A stretch of DNA of 57,693 nucleotides from Azoarcus sp. (lineage in GTDB: Bacteria; Pseudomonadota; Gammaproteobacteria; Burkholderiales; Rhodocyclaceae), in the NCBI GenBank assembly GCA_031258965.1, contig JAIRMC010000137.1, positions 1-57,693 of the forward strand, given 5' to 3'. The notes below the pieces were generated by a model. The model was not told the origin of the DNA. It saw only the letters and a list, made by a program, of their open reading frames with translations, and searched no databases. Below are positions 28,946-38,622 of the stretch, one piece after another (within the stretch, counting starts at the first letter, position 1; the number at the start of each line of letters is the position of its first letter). Made by a program: the position numbers and the translations under genes.

Positions 28946-30160
28946 ATGAGCGCACAAGTCCAGTCTTTCCCTATTCCGTTCGCCCTCCAGGCGCCGGAAT
29001 GCAAGAAATCCGGCACCGTCTCGCCGATATCCGAGATCATCGCGGAGATCAAGGCCGGGCGCATCGTCATCCTCGTCGATGAAGAAGACCGCGAGAACGA
29101 AGGCGACTTGCTGATGGCCGCCGAGTTCGTCACGCCAGAAGCCATCAATTTCATGGTCACGCACGGACGCGGCCTCGTCTGCCTGACGCTCACAGCCGAA
29201 CGCTGCAAGCAGCTCGGTCTTGAGCAAATGGTGGACGACAACCGCGCTCCGCACGGCACCGCGTTCACCGCCTCGATCGAAGCCGCCACCGGCGTGACGA
29301 CCGGCATTTCCGCCCACGACCGCGCCCGCACGATACAAGTGGCCGTCGCCCGCCATGCCAGACCGGAAGACCTCGTGACGCCCGGCCACATCTTCCCGCT
29401 CACGGCCAAAAATGGCGGCGTGCTGATCCGTGCCGGTCACACCGAGGCCGGGTGCGATCTCACCCAACTCGCCGGGCTGGAACCAGCGGCGGTGATCTGC
29501 GAGGTGCTCCGGGAAGACGGCACCATGGCGCGGTTGCCCGATCTGATCGAATTCGCCAAAAAACACGGTCTTAAGATCGGCGCCATCCGCGATCTCATTG
29601 AATACCGCGCCGCCACCGAGCGGCTGGTGGAACGGATCGCCGACAAGGAAATCGACACGTCCTATGGACGTCTGCGCCTGGCGGCTTTCCGCGACACGAC
29701 TTCGGGCGACGTACACTTCGCGGTCTATCACGGCGATATTCATCCTGACCGCGAAACCTTCGTCCGCGTGCATGAGCCGATTTCCTTCGTCGATTTTCTC
29801 GACGCCACCAATGCCGGTCATACGTTTCCCATCGGCCAGGCGCTCGCCGGGCTGGCCGAGGCCGAGGCCGGGGTGGTCGTGCTCCTTTACCGCCCGCAAA
29901 GCGGACAGGAACTGCTCGACCGCCTCACAGGCCAGGGTGTGCCGCAGGCGCGATGGGATGCGCGCCTGTCCGGCGTCGGCGCACAAATCCTGCGCAGCCT
30001 CAATGTCGGCAAGATGCGCGTGCTGGCAAGCCCGCGCAAGATTCCCAGCATGGGCGGTTTTGGCCTCGAAATCACCGGCTTTCTCGCACATCTGGCGCCG
30101 GGCGATAACGAGGACGCTCTCCACCTGACCGATCCCGCCAACCCGGACAAACCCGTCTGA
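28946..30160 (+). CDS. ribB: 3,4-dihydroxy-2-butanone 4-phosphate synthase with degenerate GTP-cyclohydrolase II domain (RibBX type)
   Basis: The first ~205 residues are an intact DHBP synthase that makes the four-carbon riboflavin precursor: [29 protein letters not shown], and GHIFPL...GHTEAGCDL. The second half resembles GTP cyclohydrolase II, but the zinc-ligand segment, normally with three cysteines after RVHSE, reads [14 protein letters not shown] and has none. This fits the RibBX group, where the second domain is inactive as a cyclohydrolase. A true RibA should exist elsewhere. ATG 28946 follows AGGAGG at 28929; an upstream in-frame ATG at 28868 is less likely. Confidence 0.93.
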   Translation: MSAQVQSFPIPFALQAPECKKSGTVSPISEIIAEIKAGRIVILVDEEDRENEGDLLMAAEFVTPEAINFMVTHGRGLVCLTLTAERCKQLGLEQMVDDNRAPHGTAFTASIEAATGVTTGISAHDRARTIQVAVARHARPEDLVTPGHIFPLTAKNGGVLIRAGHTEAGCDLTQLAGLEPAAVICEVLREDGTMARLPDLIEFAKKHGLKIGAIRDLIEYRAATERLVERIADKEIDTSYGRLRLAAFRDTTSGDVHFAVYHGDIHPDRETFVRVHEPISFVDFLDATNAGHTFPIGQALAGLAEAEAGVVVLLYRPQSGQELLDRLTGQGVPQARWDARLSGVGAQILRSLNVGKMRVLASPRKIPSMGGFGLEITGFLAHLAPGDNEDALHLTDPANPDKPV

Positions 30161-30191
30161 CGGCCCTGCCCCTTCTTCATACCAGCACACC

Positions 30192-30662
30192 ATGGCCCAG
30201 CACAGCGACACCGACGATCATGATATCGACATCAATAGCCAAGGACTGCGCATCGGCGTGGTCATGAGCCGCTTCAACCGGACAGTGGGCGACGGGTTGC
30301 TGTCAGCCTGCATCGATGAATTGCTCGCCCTCGGCGCATCCTCCGAGTCGATCCGCGTCACTACCGTCCCCGGCGCGCTCGAAATTCCGCTGGTATTGCA
30401 GCGCCTCGCCCGAAGCGGCCAGTTCGACGCCCTTGTCGCGCTGGGCGCGGTGATTCGCGGCGAAACCTATCATTTCGAGCTGGTTTCCAATGAAGCCGCC
30501 GCTGGTATCACCCGCGTCTGCCTCGATAGCGGCGTGCCGGTCGCCAATGGCGTACTGACGACTGAAAACGACGATCAGGCGCTTGCGCGCATGCGGGAAA
30601 AGGGACGCGACTGCGCGCGCGCGGCGGTGGAGATGGCCAATTTGCAGAAGGCATTGCCATGA
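30192..30662 (+). CDS. ribH: 6,7-dimethyl-8-ribityllumazine synthase
   Basis: RibH joins the DHBP product with the pyrimidine intermediate, giving lumazine for riboflavin synthase. The 156-residue protein has [26 protein letters not shown], the catalytic-region [14 protein letters not shown] and [14 protein letters not shown]. The stop overlaps the nusB start by 4 nt, the common ribH-nusB link. Confidence 0.97.
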   Translation: MAQHSDTDDHDIDINSQGLRIGVVMSRFNRTVGDGLLSACIDELLALGASSESIRVTTVPGALEIPLVLQRLARSGQFDALVALGAVIRGETYHFELVSNEAAAGITRVCLDSGVPVANGVLTTENDDQALARMREKGRDCARAAVEMANLQKALP

Positions 30663-31234
30663 GCCGCGAGGGATGGCGGGAAATCGCCGCCCGTCGCAAG
30701 GCGCGCGAACTGGCCTTGCAGGGGGTTTACCAATACCTGCTGCACAGCGCGCCAGCGGGCCGGGCCGAAACAGGGGCGGAAGCGGAAACACCGTCCGCGT
30801 CGCGCGTTTCCCTAACCGAGCAACCGCCGCAGATTCAACTGCACGCAATCGAAGAACTCCTGGACAGCGCCTCGCCAGAAGACGTCAATAAAGAAACGAC
30901 CGGCGCACGCACACCCGCCGACGCCGGTTTTTTCAATGCCTTGTTGCAAGGCGCGGTCAATGAGGCCAAAGAACTGCGCACGCTTTTCGCGCCGTTGCTT
31001 ACGCGCGCCGTCGCGGAACTGTCACCGGTCGAGCACGCGCTATTGCTCCTGGGCGCTTTTGAATTGCGCCACGACATCGAAACGCCTTACCGTGTGGTCA
31101 TCAATGAGGTGGTCGAACTGGCGAAAAAATACGGCGGCGCCGACGGCTATAAATTCGTCAATGGCGTGCTCGACCGTCTGGCAGCGAACATCCGCTCAGA
31201 GGAAGTGAGCGCCACCCGCGCCGCCCGCAAATAA
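30659..31234 (+). CDS. nusB: Transcription antitermination factor NusB, with extended insert
   Basis: NusB, with NusE, binds boxA RNA and supports antitermination on rRNA operons. The C-terminal half is standard ([47 protein letters not shown]). At 191 residues it is about 45-50 longer than usual. The extra part lies between the first helix ([14 protein letters not shown]) and the ~[17 protein letters not shown] helix, and is rich in Ala, Glu, Thr and Ser. The frame is intact, so it is an insertion rather than a frameshift. It overlaps ribH by 4 nt and is followed by a terminator. Confidence 0.93.
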   Translation: MSREGWREIAARRKARELALQGVYQYLLHSAPAGRAETGAEAETPSASRVSLTEQPPQIQLHAIEELLDSASPEDVNKETTGARTPADAGFFNALLQGAVNEAKELRTLFAPLLTRAVAELSPVEHALLLLGAFELRHDIETPYRVVINEVVELAKKYGGADGYKFVNGVLDRLAANIRSEEVSATRAARK

Positions 31235-31252
31235 AAAGACGGCAAGCACGAA

Positions 31253-31284
31253 AAAGACCGGCAGGGCCGCCCCTGCCGGTCTTT
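31253..31284. terminator. Strong Rho-independent terminator after nusB
   Basis: A perfect 14-bp stem AAAGACCGGCAGGG (31253-31266) pairs with 31271-31284 around the loop CCGC. The A-rich left end and T-rich right end suit termination in both directions, serving nusB on plus and hupB on minus, which converge here. Confidence 0.92.
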
Positions 31285-31329
31285 CCTAAAAACGCGCGGT
31301 CCCCCGGAAACGCGCTCTCGCCCGACGGA

Positions 31330-31626
31330 TCAGTGCTTACCCTTGCCCTCGTTGACCGCGCCCTTCAATGTGGCCCCCGCAGAGAATTTGGGCACTCTGG
31401 ATGCAGCGATCTTGATGGCCTCCCCGGTCTGCGGATTACGCCCCGTGCGGGCCGCCCGTTCGGACACCTCGAACGAGCCGAATCCGGTAAAGGTGACTTT
31501 TTCGCCTTTGACCAGTTGATCGGACAAAAGCTCAAGAACACCGGCCAGTGCGCGCTCGGCCTGAGCGCGCGGTACTTCCAGACGGTCAGCCAAGGCTTCG
31601 ACAAATTCACCTTTGTTCATGTTCAT
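31330..31626 (-). CDS. hupB: DNA-binding protein HU (beta-type)
   Basis: HU is a small nucleoid protein that bends DNA. From ATG 31626 (after GAGGAA) it is 98 residues; the downstream ATG at 31620 has the typical family start MNKGEFVEALA but a poorer ribosome-site distance. The signature GFGSFEVSERAARTGRNPQT is present, with the beta-arm following. It may be a stand-alone gene, divergent from the SIS-domain gene at 31870, with the 240-bp gap free for both promoters. Confidence 0.95.
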   Translation of the reverse strand: MNMNKGEFVEALADRLEVPRAQAERALAGVLELLSDQLVKGEKVTFTGFGSFEVSERAARTGRNPQTGEAIKIAASRVPKFSAGATLKGAVNEGKGKH

Positions 31627-31830
31627 GCTCTTCCTCAATTAGACGGGTTGTTGTTGCTTGCTTGGGACGAACGACGCTGCATCAGTCCGGCGGATTCTAA
31701 CACTGCCATGGAAAAGTACACCCCCGAAATCATTAAAAAACACCGCAACAAATCGTACATATGCAAACGAGACGCCCGCCGAAAGCCTTCCGCCACGGGA
31801 CATTCGTGTCGCTCCGGCCACGCATGCTAG

Positions 31831-32462
<632 letters not shown>

Positions 32463-32463
<1 letters not shown>

Positions 32464-33161
32464 TGAAAACCCCGCTGTTCTCCATCCGCCGCGCGCTGTT
32501 GTCCGGTGCGTTCGTCCTTGCCAGCATCAGTCTGCTGCAAGGCTGCTTTCCGCTCGTCGCCGTCGGGATAGGCGCCGGGGCGGTCATGATCGCCGACCGC
32601 CGTTCGACAGGCACGTATGTCGACGACGAAACCATCGAATGGAAAATCTCCGATCTCATCCGCAAGAATTTCGGCACGCTCAATCACGTCAACGCCACCT
32701 CGTACAATCGCAACGTGCTCCTGACCGGCGAAGTGCAGAACGACGATATCCGCGCCGAAGCGCAACGTCTGGCAGGCAGCGTCGCCAGCGTGCGCTCCGT
32801 CGTCAATGAACTGGTCGTCGGCCCGGCATCGAGCCTGGGCGATCGCGGCAACGATGGCTTCATCACTACCAATGTAAAAACGCGTTTCCTCAACAACGGC
32901 CAGTTCACTTTCAATCACATCAAGGTCGTCACCGAGGCGGGCGTTGTTTTCCTGCTCGGACTCGTCACCCGCACCGAGGCAGAACAAGCGGCAGAGGTTG
33001 CCCGCACCAGCCGGGGCGTAAAGAAGGTCGTCAAGGTATTCGAGTACATCGGCGAGAGCGAGGCGCGGAAAATCGACAACACCAACGGCGAACGCGGCGC
33101 GCCCACGTCCGGAGCGCCCCTGCCGCCGGTCGAAACTTCATCCCCGCCCGAAGCCCCCTGA
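32463..33161 (+). CDS. BON-domain outer-membrane lipoprotein, DolP-like
   Basis: The 232-residue protein has a lipoprotein signal with lipobox LLQGC (Cys 28) and two BON domains: about residues 55-120 (VLLTGEVQNDDIRAEAQRLAGSV) and 130-200 (VVFLLGLVTRTEAEQAAEVAR). DolP-type proteins support outer-membrane integrity and bind phospholipids. The C-terminal 30 residues are a Pro/Gly/Ser-rich extension. ATG 32463 directly follows the SIS-gene stop. Confidence 0.93.
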
Positions 33162-33165
33162 ACTT

Positions 33166-34521
33166 TCAGGCCGCGCCAAGCGCGTCAAGCAGTTTTTGGT
33201 GTACGCCGCCAAAGCCGCCGTTGCTCATCACCAACACATGGTCGCCGGGCCGCGCTTCGGCGGCAACTGCGGCCACCAGGGCGGTGATTTCGCCATGGCA
33301 GGACTGGCGATCCCCCAGCGGCGAGAGGACGGCGGCGGCGTCCCAGCCCAAATTGGCGTCGTAGCAAAACACCCGGTCAGCCTGCCGCAGACTAGCCGCG
33401 AGCCTGTCCTTCATCGTCCCCATCTTCATGGTGTTGGAGCGCGGCTCCAGAACCGCGAGGATTCTCGATACCCGCCCCACCTTGCGGCGCAGGCCGTCTA
33501 TCGTCGTCTCGATGGCGGTGGGATGGTGGGCAAAGTCGTCATAGACTTTCACGCCGCCAGCTTCGCCGCGCATCTCCAGGCGGCGCTTGACGTTCCTGAA
33601 TCCGGACAGGGCCGCCAACCCATCGGCGAGCGACACCCCGACATGGCGCGCGGCCAGGAGCGCCGCGCAGGCATTGGCCCGGTTGTGAGCGCCAGTCAGT
33701 TGCCAGCGCGTGCGGCCAAGCTCGCCGCTGTCGTCGTAAATGGCAAGCTTGCCGCTGGCATCGTCGCCCTCCACGCCCCAACCGTCTTTCCAGGCATTGA
33801 ACCAGTCCACCGGCGTCCAGCATCCGCGCGCGAGCACTCTTTTCAGGCTTTCTTCCCGTGCGTTGGCGATGATCCGGCCAGAAACCGGCAAGGTGCGCAC
33901 GAGATGATGAAACTGCGTCTCGATGGCCGCCAGATCGGCAAAGATGTCCGCGTGATCGAATTCCAGATTGTTCAGGATTACGGTGCGGGGCCGGTAATGC
34001 ACGAACTTGGAGCGTTTGTCGCAGAACGCGGTGTCGTATTCGTCAGCCTCGATCACGAACAGGGGCGTTTTGCCGAGGCGGGCGGAAACGCCGAAATCCA
34101 GCGGTACGCCACCGATCAGGAAACCGGGAGTCAGTCCCGCTTTTTCCAGGATGAACGCGAGCATCGCCGCCGTGGTGGTCTTGCCGTGCGTGCCCGCCAC
34201 GCCGAGCACCCATCGTCCCTGCAAGATGTGTTCGGACAGCCATTGCGGGCCGGACACATAGGGCAAGCCCTGATCGAGAATGGCTTCCAGCAAAGGATTG
34301 CCGCGCGAAATGGCGTTGCCGATCACGAACACATCAGGCTTCAAGCCCGTTTGTCCGGCATCGAACCCCTCGGAGAGCGCGATGCCCGCCGCCCGCAATT
34401 GATCGCTCATCGGCGGGTAGACATTGGCATCGCAGCCCGTGACCTTGTGTCCGGCAGCAGCCGCCAGTTGTGCCATACCCCCCATGAAAGTACCGCAAAT
34501 GCCGAGAATGTGAATGTGCAT
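33166..34521 (-). CDS. mpl: UDP-N-acetylmuramate:L-alanyl-gamma-D-glutamyl-meso-diaminopimelate ligase
   Basis: Mpl reuses murein tripeptide by joining it to UDP-MurNAc in cell-wall recycling. The 451-residue Mur-ligase family protein starts HIHILGICGTFMGGMAQLAAAAGH, has the ATP loop GVAGTHGKTTTAAML, and NLEFDHADIF and HHPTAIETT later. It faces the BON-lipoprotein gene, ends 4 bp apart. It is divergent from the unknown protein at 34578. Confidence 0.96.
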   Translation of the reverse strand: MHIHILGICGTFMGGMAQLAAAAGHKVTGCDANVYPPMSDQLRAAGIALSEGFDAGQTGLKPDVFVIGNAISRGNPLLEAILDQGLPYVSGPQWLSEHILQGRWVLGVAGTHGKTTTAAMLAFILEKAGLTPGFLIGGVPLDFGVSARLGKTPLFVIEADEYDTAFCDKRSKFVHYRPRTVILNNLEFDHADIFADLAAIETQFHHLVRTLPVSGRIIANAREESLKRVLARGCWTPVDWFNAWKDGWGVEGDDASGKLAIYDDSGELGRTRWQLTGAHNRANACAALLAARHVGVSLADGLAALSGFRNVKRRLEMRGEAGGVKVYDDFAHHPTAIETTIDGLRRKVGRVSRILAVLEPRSNTMKMGTMKDRLAASLRQADRVFCYDANLGWDAAAVLSPLGDRQSCHGEITALVAAVAAEARPGDHVLVMSNGGFGGVHQKLLDALGAA

Positions 34522-34577
34522 GGATGCAAACGTCCCGTGTAGAATGCGCAGATTCTACCCGAAGGCGATTATCTTCC

Positions 34578-35165
34578 ATGGCACAACATGGCTTCCCTTC
34601 CCGGAATGCGCAACGCAGGCGCGAAATCGCCGCGCTGGCCGCGCGCATGATGGCCGAGGACGGCATCGGCGATTTCGGTTTCGCCAAGCGTAAGGCCGCT
34701 CGGCGACTGGGCATCGGCGATGGCGAAGTCCTGCCCGCCAACGCCGAGATCGAGGCCGAGCTGCGCACCTGGCAAACCCTGTATCAAGGCGAAGAGCAAA
34801 CCGGACGTCTTGCCGATATGCGCAAGGCGGCGGCGGGCCTGATGCGCCTGCTCGCCGGATTCAGGCCCTACCTGACCGGCGGTGCGCTTGACGGCACCGC
34901 GGCGCGCTACGCCGAAATCGAAATCGACCTGTTCCCCGAAAGCGCCAAGGATGTCGAAATCTTTCTCCTCGACGCCGGTTTCGCTTTCGAGCACCGCGAC
35001 ATGCGCAGGCATGCGCCCGACGCACCCGAAATGGCGCTGGCACTGGACTGGGAGGATATTCCGGCCAGACTTTCCATCTACCCGGCGGGAGCCGAACGCG
35101 GTCGCCGACAGCCGCGCGCCCGGCTCGCCCAGGTCGAGGCATTGCTCGCCGTCGCGGGCAATTAG
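34578..35165 (+). CDS. Conserved protein of unknown function
   Basis: I do not recognise a named domain. The 195-residue protein (from ATG 34578) begins with a basic helical region, [35 protein letters not shown], then an acidic segment and [41 protein letters not shown]. That last part recalls nucleotidyltransferase-like proteins found in betaproteobacteria between mpl and aroQ, but I see no GSxxxxD nucleotide-transfer motif. Upstream of ATG there is no strong ribosome site. It probably shares transcription with aroQ, 49 bp downstream. Confidence 0.85.
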   Translation: MAQHGFPSRNAQRRREIAALAARMMAEDGIGDFGFAKRKAARRLGIGDGEVLPANAEIEAELRTWQTLYQGEEQTGRLADMRKAAAGLMRLLAGFRPYLTGGALDGTAARYAEIEIDLFPESAKDVEIFLLDAGFAFEHRDMRRHAPDAPEMALALDWEDIPARLSIYPAGAERGRRQPRARLAQVEALLAVAGN

Positions 35166-35214
35166 TTTGTTCCGACACTGGACAAAGCGCCGTCAGTTGC
35201 GCAAAACTCCCGCC

Positions 35215-35700
35215 ATGAAGCGATCCAAAGGCAGCAAAACACCTCCCCCGCCGCGCCGCATCCTGGCGCTGCATGGCCCGAATCTCAATCTGCTCGGCAC
35301 GCGGGAGCCGGAAATCTACGGTTACACGACCCTCGCCGACATCCACATCGCCATGGAGTCCCGCGCCCGCGCCGAAGGCGTGCAGATCGAATCCTTCCAG
35401 AGCAACCACGAAGGCCAGCTCATCGACCGCATCCAGGCCGCCGCCGTCGAGGGCATCGACTTCATCATCATCAACCCTGCCGCCTACACCCACACCAGCA
35501 TCGCCTTGCGCGACGCGCTGGCCGCCGTCGGCATCCCGTTCGTGGAAATACACCTCTCCAACATCCACAGCCGGGAGCCTTTCCGCCGCCACTCGTATTT
35601 TTCCGATCTCGCGGCGGGGGTCATCTGCGGCCTCGGCGCCCACGGCTATCTGGCGGCGCTGGATTTCGCCCTCAGCCGATTGCGGGAGCGGGCCGACTGA
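35215..35700 (+). CDS. aroQ: 3-dehydroquinate dehydratase, type II
   Basis: AroQ dehydrates 3-dehydroquinate in the shikimate pathway to aromatic amino acids. From ATG 35215 it is 161 residues, the usual size. [18 protein letters not shown] holds the catalytic tyrosine, [15 protein letters not shown] and [17 protein letters not shown] follow, and [18 protein letters not shown] has the catalytic histidine region. It is followed after 74 bp by accB, the usual aroQ-accB-accC order. Confidence 0.96.
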   Translation: MKRSKGSKTPPPPRRILALHGPNLNLLGTREPEIYGYTTLADIHIAMESRARAEGVQIESFQSNHEGQLIDRIQAAAVEGIDFIIINPAAYTHTSIALRDALAAVGIPFVEIHLSNIHSREPFRRHSYFSDLAAGVICGLGAHGYLAALDFALSRLRERAD

Positions 35701-35774
35701 CCACAGTCGGACGAACGCTCCCCAACAGCTTTTTCCCTTTCCGATAACGGTTCCCTGTTTTTCCGGAGTACGAC

Positions 35775-36230
35775 ATGGATTTGCGCAAGCTAGGAAAACT
35801 GATTGATCTCGTCCAACAATCAGATATTTCCGAACTCGAAATCACCGAAGGCGAAGAAAAAGTACGCATCGCCAAACACCAGGCGGTCCACGCCGTCGCG
35901 CCTCATCCAATCTACGCGCCACCGCCCCACGCGGCGTTTCCCCCCGCCGCCGCGCCAGCGCCCGCCGATGCGCCCGAAACCGCCGCACTGCCTGAAGGCC
36001 ATGTGATGAAGTCGCCAATGGTCGGCACCTTCTACCGCGCGACCGCTCCCGGCGCCGCGCCGCTGGTCGACATCGGCCAGAGCGTCGCCGTCGGCGACCG
36101 TTTGTGCATCATCGAGGCAATGAAACTGATGAACGAAATCGAGGCCGACGCCGCGGGCACGATCAAGGCCGTACTGGTCGAAAACGGACAGCCGGTCGAA
36201 TTCGGCCAGCCCCTGTTCGTGATCGGTTGA
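35775..36230 (+). CDS. accB: Biotin carboxyl carrier protein of acetyl-CoA carboxylase
   Basis: AccB carries the biotin that shuttles carboxyl groups in the first step of fatty-acid synthesis. The 151-residue protein has an N-terminal segment ([22 protein letters not shown]), an Ala/Pro-rich linker (about residues 45-70), and the biotinyl domain with [12 protein letters not shown], whose lysine is the biotin attachment site. accC follows 5 nt after its stop. Confidence 0.97.
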   Translation: MDLRKLGKLIDLVQQSDISELEITEGEEKVRIAKHQAVHAVAPHPIYAPPPHAAFPPAAAPAPADAPETAALPEGHVMKSPMVGTFYRATAPGAAPLVDIGQSVAVGDRLCIIEAMKLMNEIEADAAGTIKAVLVENGQPVEFGQPLFVIG

Positions 36231-36235
36231 GCGCC

Positions 36236-37597
36236 ATGTTCGAGAAGATTCTCATCGCCAATCGCGGAGAAATCGCCCTGCGGGTGTTGCGCGCCTGCCG
36301 CGAACTAGGCGTAAAGGTCGTCGCCGTGCATTCCGAGGCCGATACCGAGGCCAAATACGTCAAGCTCGCCGACGAATCGGTGTGCGTCGGTCCCGCGCCT
36401 TCCGCGCAAAGCTACCTCAACGTTCCTTCCATCATCTCCGCGGCGGAAGTGACCGATGCCGAGGCCATCCACCCCGGCTACGGCTTTCTTTCCGAAAATG
36501 CCGATTTCGCCGAGCGGGTCGAGCAATCCGGCTTCGTCTTCATCGGCCCGCGCCCGGAAACGATCCGCCTCATGGGCGACAAGGTTTCAGCCAAGGACGC
36601 GATGAAAGCCGCGGGCGTGCCCTGCGTGCCCGGCTCCGACGGCGCGTTGTCGGAAGACTCGAAGGAAACCGTGAAGATCGCCCGGAACATTGGCTATCCC
36701 ATCATAATCAAGGCCGCTGGCGGCGGCGGCGGACGAGGCATGCGGGTCGTGCATACCGAAGCCGCCCTGCTCAACGCCGTGGCCACGACGCGGGCCGAAG
36801 CGCAGGCCGCTTTCGGCAACCCCGTGGTCTACATGGAGAAATTCCTCGAAAATCCGCGTCATATCGAAATACAGATCATGGCCGACCAGCACGGCAACGC
36901 GGTTTACCTAGGCGAGCGCGACTGCTCGATGCAGCGCCGTCACCAGAAAGTCATCGAAGAAGCGCCCGCGCCGGGCGTCGACCGCAAGCTGATCGCCGGT
37001 ATCGGCGAGCGTTGCGCCAAGGCGTGCCGCAAAATAGGCTATCGCGGCGCGGGCACCTTCGAGTTCCTGTACGAAAACGGCGAGTTCTATTTCATTGAAA
37101 TGAACACGCGGATACAGGTCGAGCACCCCGTTACCGAACTCATCACCGGCATCGACGTCGTCCAGAGCCAGATCCGCGTCGCGGCGGGCGAAAAACTGCG
37201 CTTTCGCCAGCGCGACATCGTGCTGCGCGGCCATGCCATCGAATGCCGGATCAACGCCGAAGACCCTTTCAAGTTCACCCCCTCGCCAGGGCGGATCACC
37301 AACTGGCACACACCCGGCGGTCTCGGTGTGCGCGTCGATTCCCATGCCTACAACGGCTACGTCGTGCCACCGCACTACGACTCGATGATCGGCAAGCTGA
37401 TCGCCCATGGCGACACCCGCGAGCAGGCCATCCGCCGCATGCGCATCGCACTCTCGGAAATGGCCGTCGCGGGCATCAAGACCAACATCCCGCTTCATCA
37501 GGCATTGATGCTCGACAGCCATTTCATCGAAGGCGGCGCCAGCATCCATTACCTCGAAGAGCGCCTAGCCGATCTCACCGAGGTCAAGGCCGACTGA
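36236..37597 (+). CDS. accC: Biotin carboxylase subunit of acetyl-CoA carboxylase
   Basis: AccC uses ATP and bicarbonate to carboxylate biotin on AccB. ATG 36236 gives 453 residues starting [23 protein letters not shown]. The ATP-grasp motifs [15 protein letters not shown] and [21 protein letters not shown], and the catalytic [16 protein letters not shown], are present. An upstream in-frame extension overlaps accB and is not used. It ends 10 bp before prmA. Confidence 0.98.
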   Translation: MFEKILIANRGEIALRVLRACRELGVKVVAVHSEADTEAKYVKLADESVCVGPAPSAQSYLNVPSIISAAEVTDAEAIHPGYGFLSENADFAERVEQSGFVFIGPRPETIRLMGDKVSAKDAMKAAGVPCVPGSDGALSEDSKETVKIARNIGYPIIIKAAGGGGGRGMRVVHTEAALLNAVATTRAEAQAAFGNPVVYMEKFLENPRHIEIQIMADQHGNAVYLGERDCSMQRRHQKVIEEAPAPGVDRKLIAGIGERCAKACRKIGYRGAGTFEFLYENGEFYFIEMNTRIQVEHPVTELITGIDVVQSQIRVAAGEKLRFRQRDIVLRGHAIECRINAEDPFKFTPSPGRITNWHTPGGLGVRVDSHAYNGYVVPPHYDSMIGKLIAHGDTREQAIRRMRIALSEMAVAGIKTNIPLHQALMLDSHFIEGGASIHYLEERLADLTEVKAD

Positions 37598-37607
37598 GGA
37601 GAACACC

Positions 37608-38501
37608 ATGTGGCTTTCCGTTTCGCTCCAATCCGATGCCCGCCGTGTCGAGGCACTCTCAGAAGCCTTGATGACGGCAGGCGCGCTTTCCGTATCGGTC
37701 GAAGACGCCAACGCCGGAACCGCCGCCGAAACGCCGCAATTCGGCGAACCTGGTCAGGAAGAAACAGCGGGATTCTGGGCGAACAGCCGGATCGTCGCGC
37801 TTTTCGCGCCGGATACCGCCGTCACCGACCTCGTTGCCGAAGCCGCCGTCGCGGCGGGCTTCGACACCGTTCCAGCGTTCGACACAGCGAAAGTCGCCGA
37901 AGAAAACTGGGTGCAGCTCACGCAGCGCCAATTCACCCCCATCCGCATCAATGACGGGTTATGGATCGTGCCGTCCTGGCACGAGCCGCCCGACGCCAGC
38001 GCCATCAACATCCAGCTCGATCCCGGCATGGCCTTCGGCACCGGCTCGCATCCAACCACCCGCCTGTGCCTGGAATGGCTGTACGAAAGCGTGCGTCCGG
38101 GCTGCTCGGTGCTCGATTACGGCTGCGGATCGGGCATTCTCGGCATCGCCGCCGCTCGGCTCGGAGCCGGAGCGGTGCTTGGCGTCGACATCGACGAGCA
38201 CGCGCTGGTGTCTACGCTCGACAACGCCTCGCGCAACGGCGTCGCCGGAATCGTTAAAGCGCAACATTGCGGAAAACCGCTAGGGGCTGCTTTTGAGGTC
38301 GTCGTCGCCAACATTCTCACTACCCCGTTGTGCCTGCTAGCGCCAGTTATTGCGCCCAGAATTGCCGACGGCGGACAAATGGCGCTTTCCGGCGTGCTCG
38401 AACAGCAGGCCGGGCAAGTCATCGACACCTGGGCACACTGGATCACGCTTGAAATCGGCGATTCCCGCGAAGGCTGGATCAGGCTGCAAGGCCACCGCTG
38501 A
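37608..38501 (+). CDS. prmA: Ribosomal protein L11 methyltransferase
   Basis: PrmA trimethylates ribosomal protein L11. The 297-residue protein has the L11-recognition N-terminal region and the SAM-binding motif VLDYGCGSGILGIAAARLGA, then VDIDEHALVSTLDNASRNG and the NILTTPL catalytic-loop region. The ribosome site GAGGAGA precedes ATG 37608. It follows accC, the normal neighbourhood. Confidence 0.96.
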   Translation: MWLSVSLQSDARRVEALSEALMTAGALSVSVEDANAGTAAETPQFGEPGQEETAGFWANSRIVALFAPDTAVTDLVAEAAVAAGFDTVPAFDTAKVAEENWVQLTQRQFTPIRINDGLWIVPSWHEPPDASAINIQLDPGMAFGTGSHPTTRLCLEWLYESVRPGCSVLDYGCGSGILGIAAARLGAGAVLGVDIDEHALVSTLDNASRNGVAGIVKAQHCGKPLGAAFEVVVANILTTPLCLLAPVIAPRIADGGQMALSGVLEQQAGQVIDTWAHWITLEIGDSREGWIRLQGHR

Positions 38502-38622
38502 CGGTTTATTTTTCCGGCGCAAAAATTTCGGCGCAAAAAAGAATAGACGCGACCCTCGTGCTCGGGGCGGGCAATGATTTACTATTTATCGTTTTTCACC
38601 CGCAGGCCCGAGTTCGTTTCTG

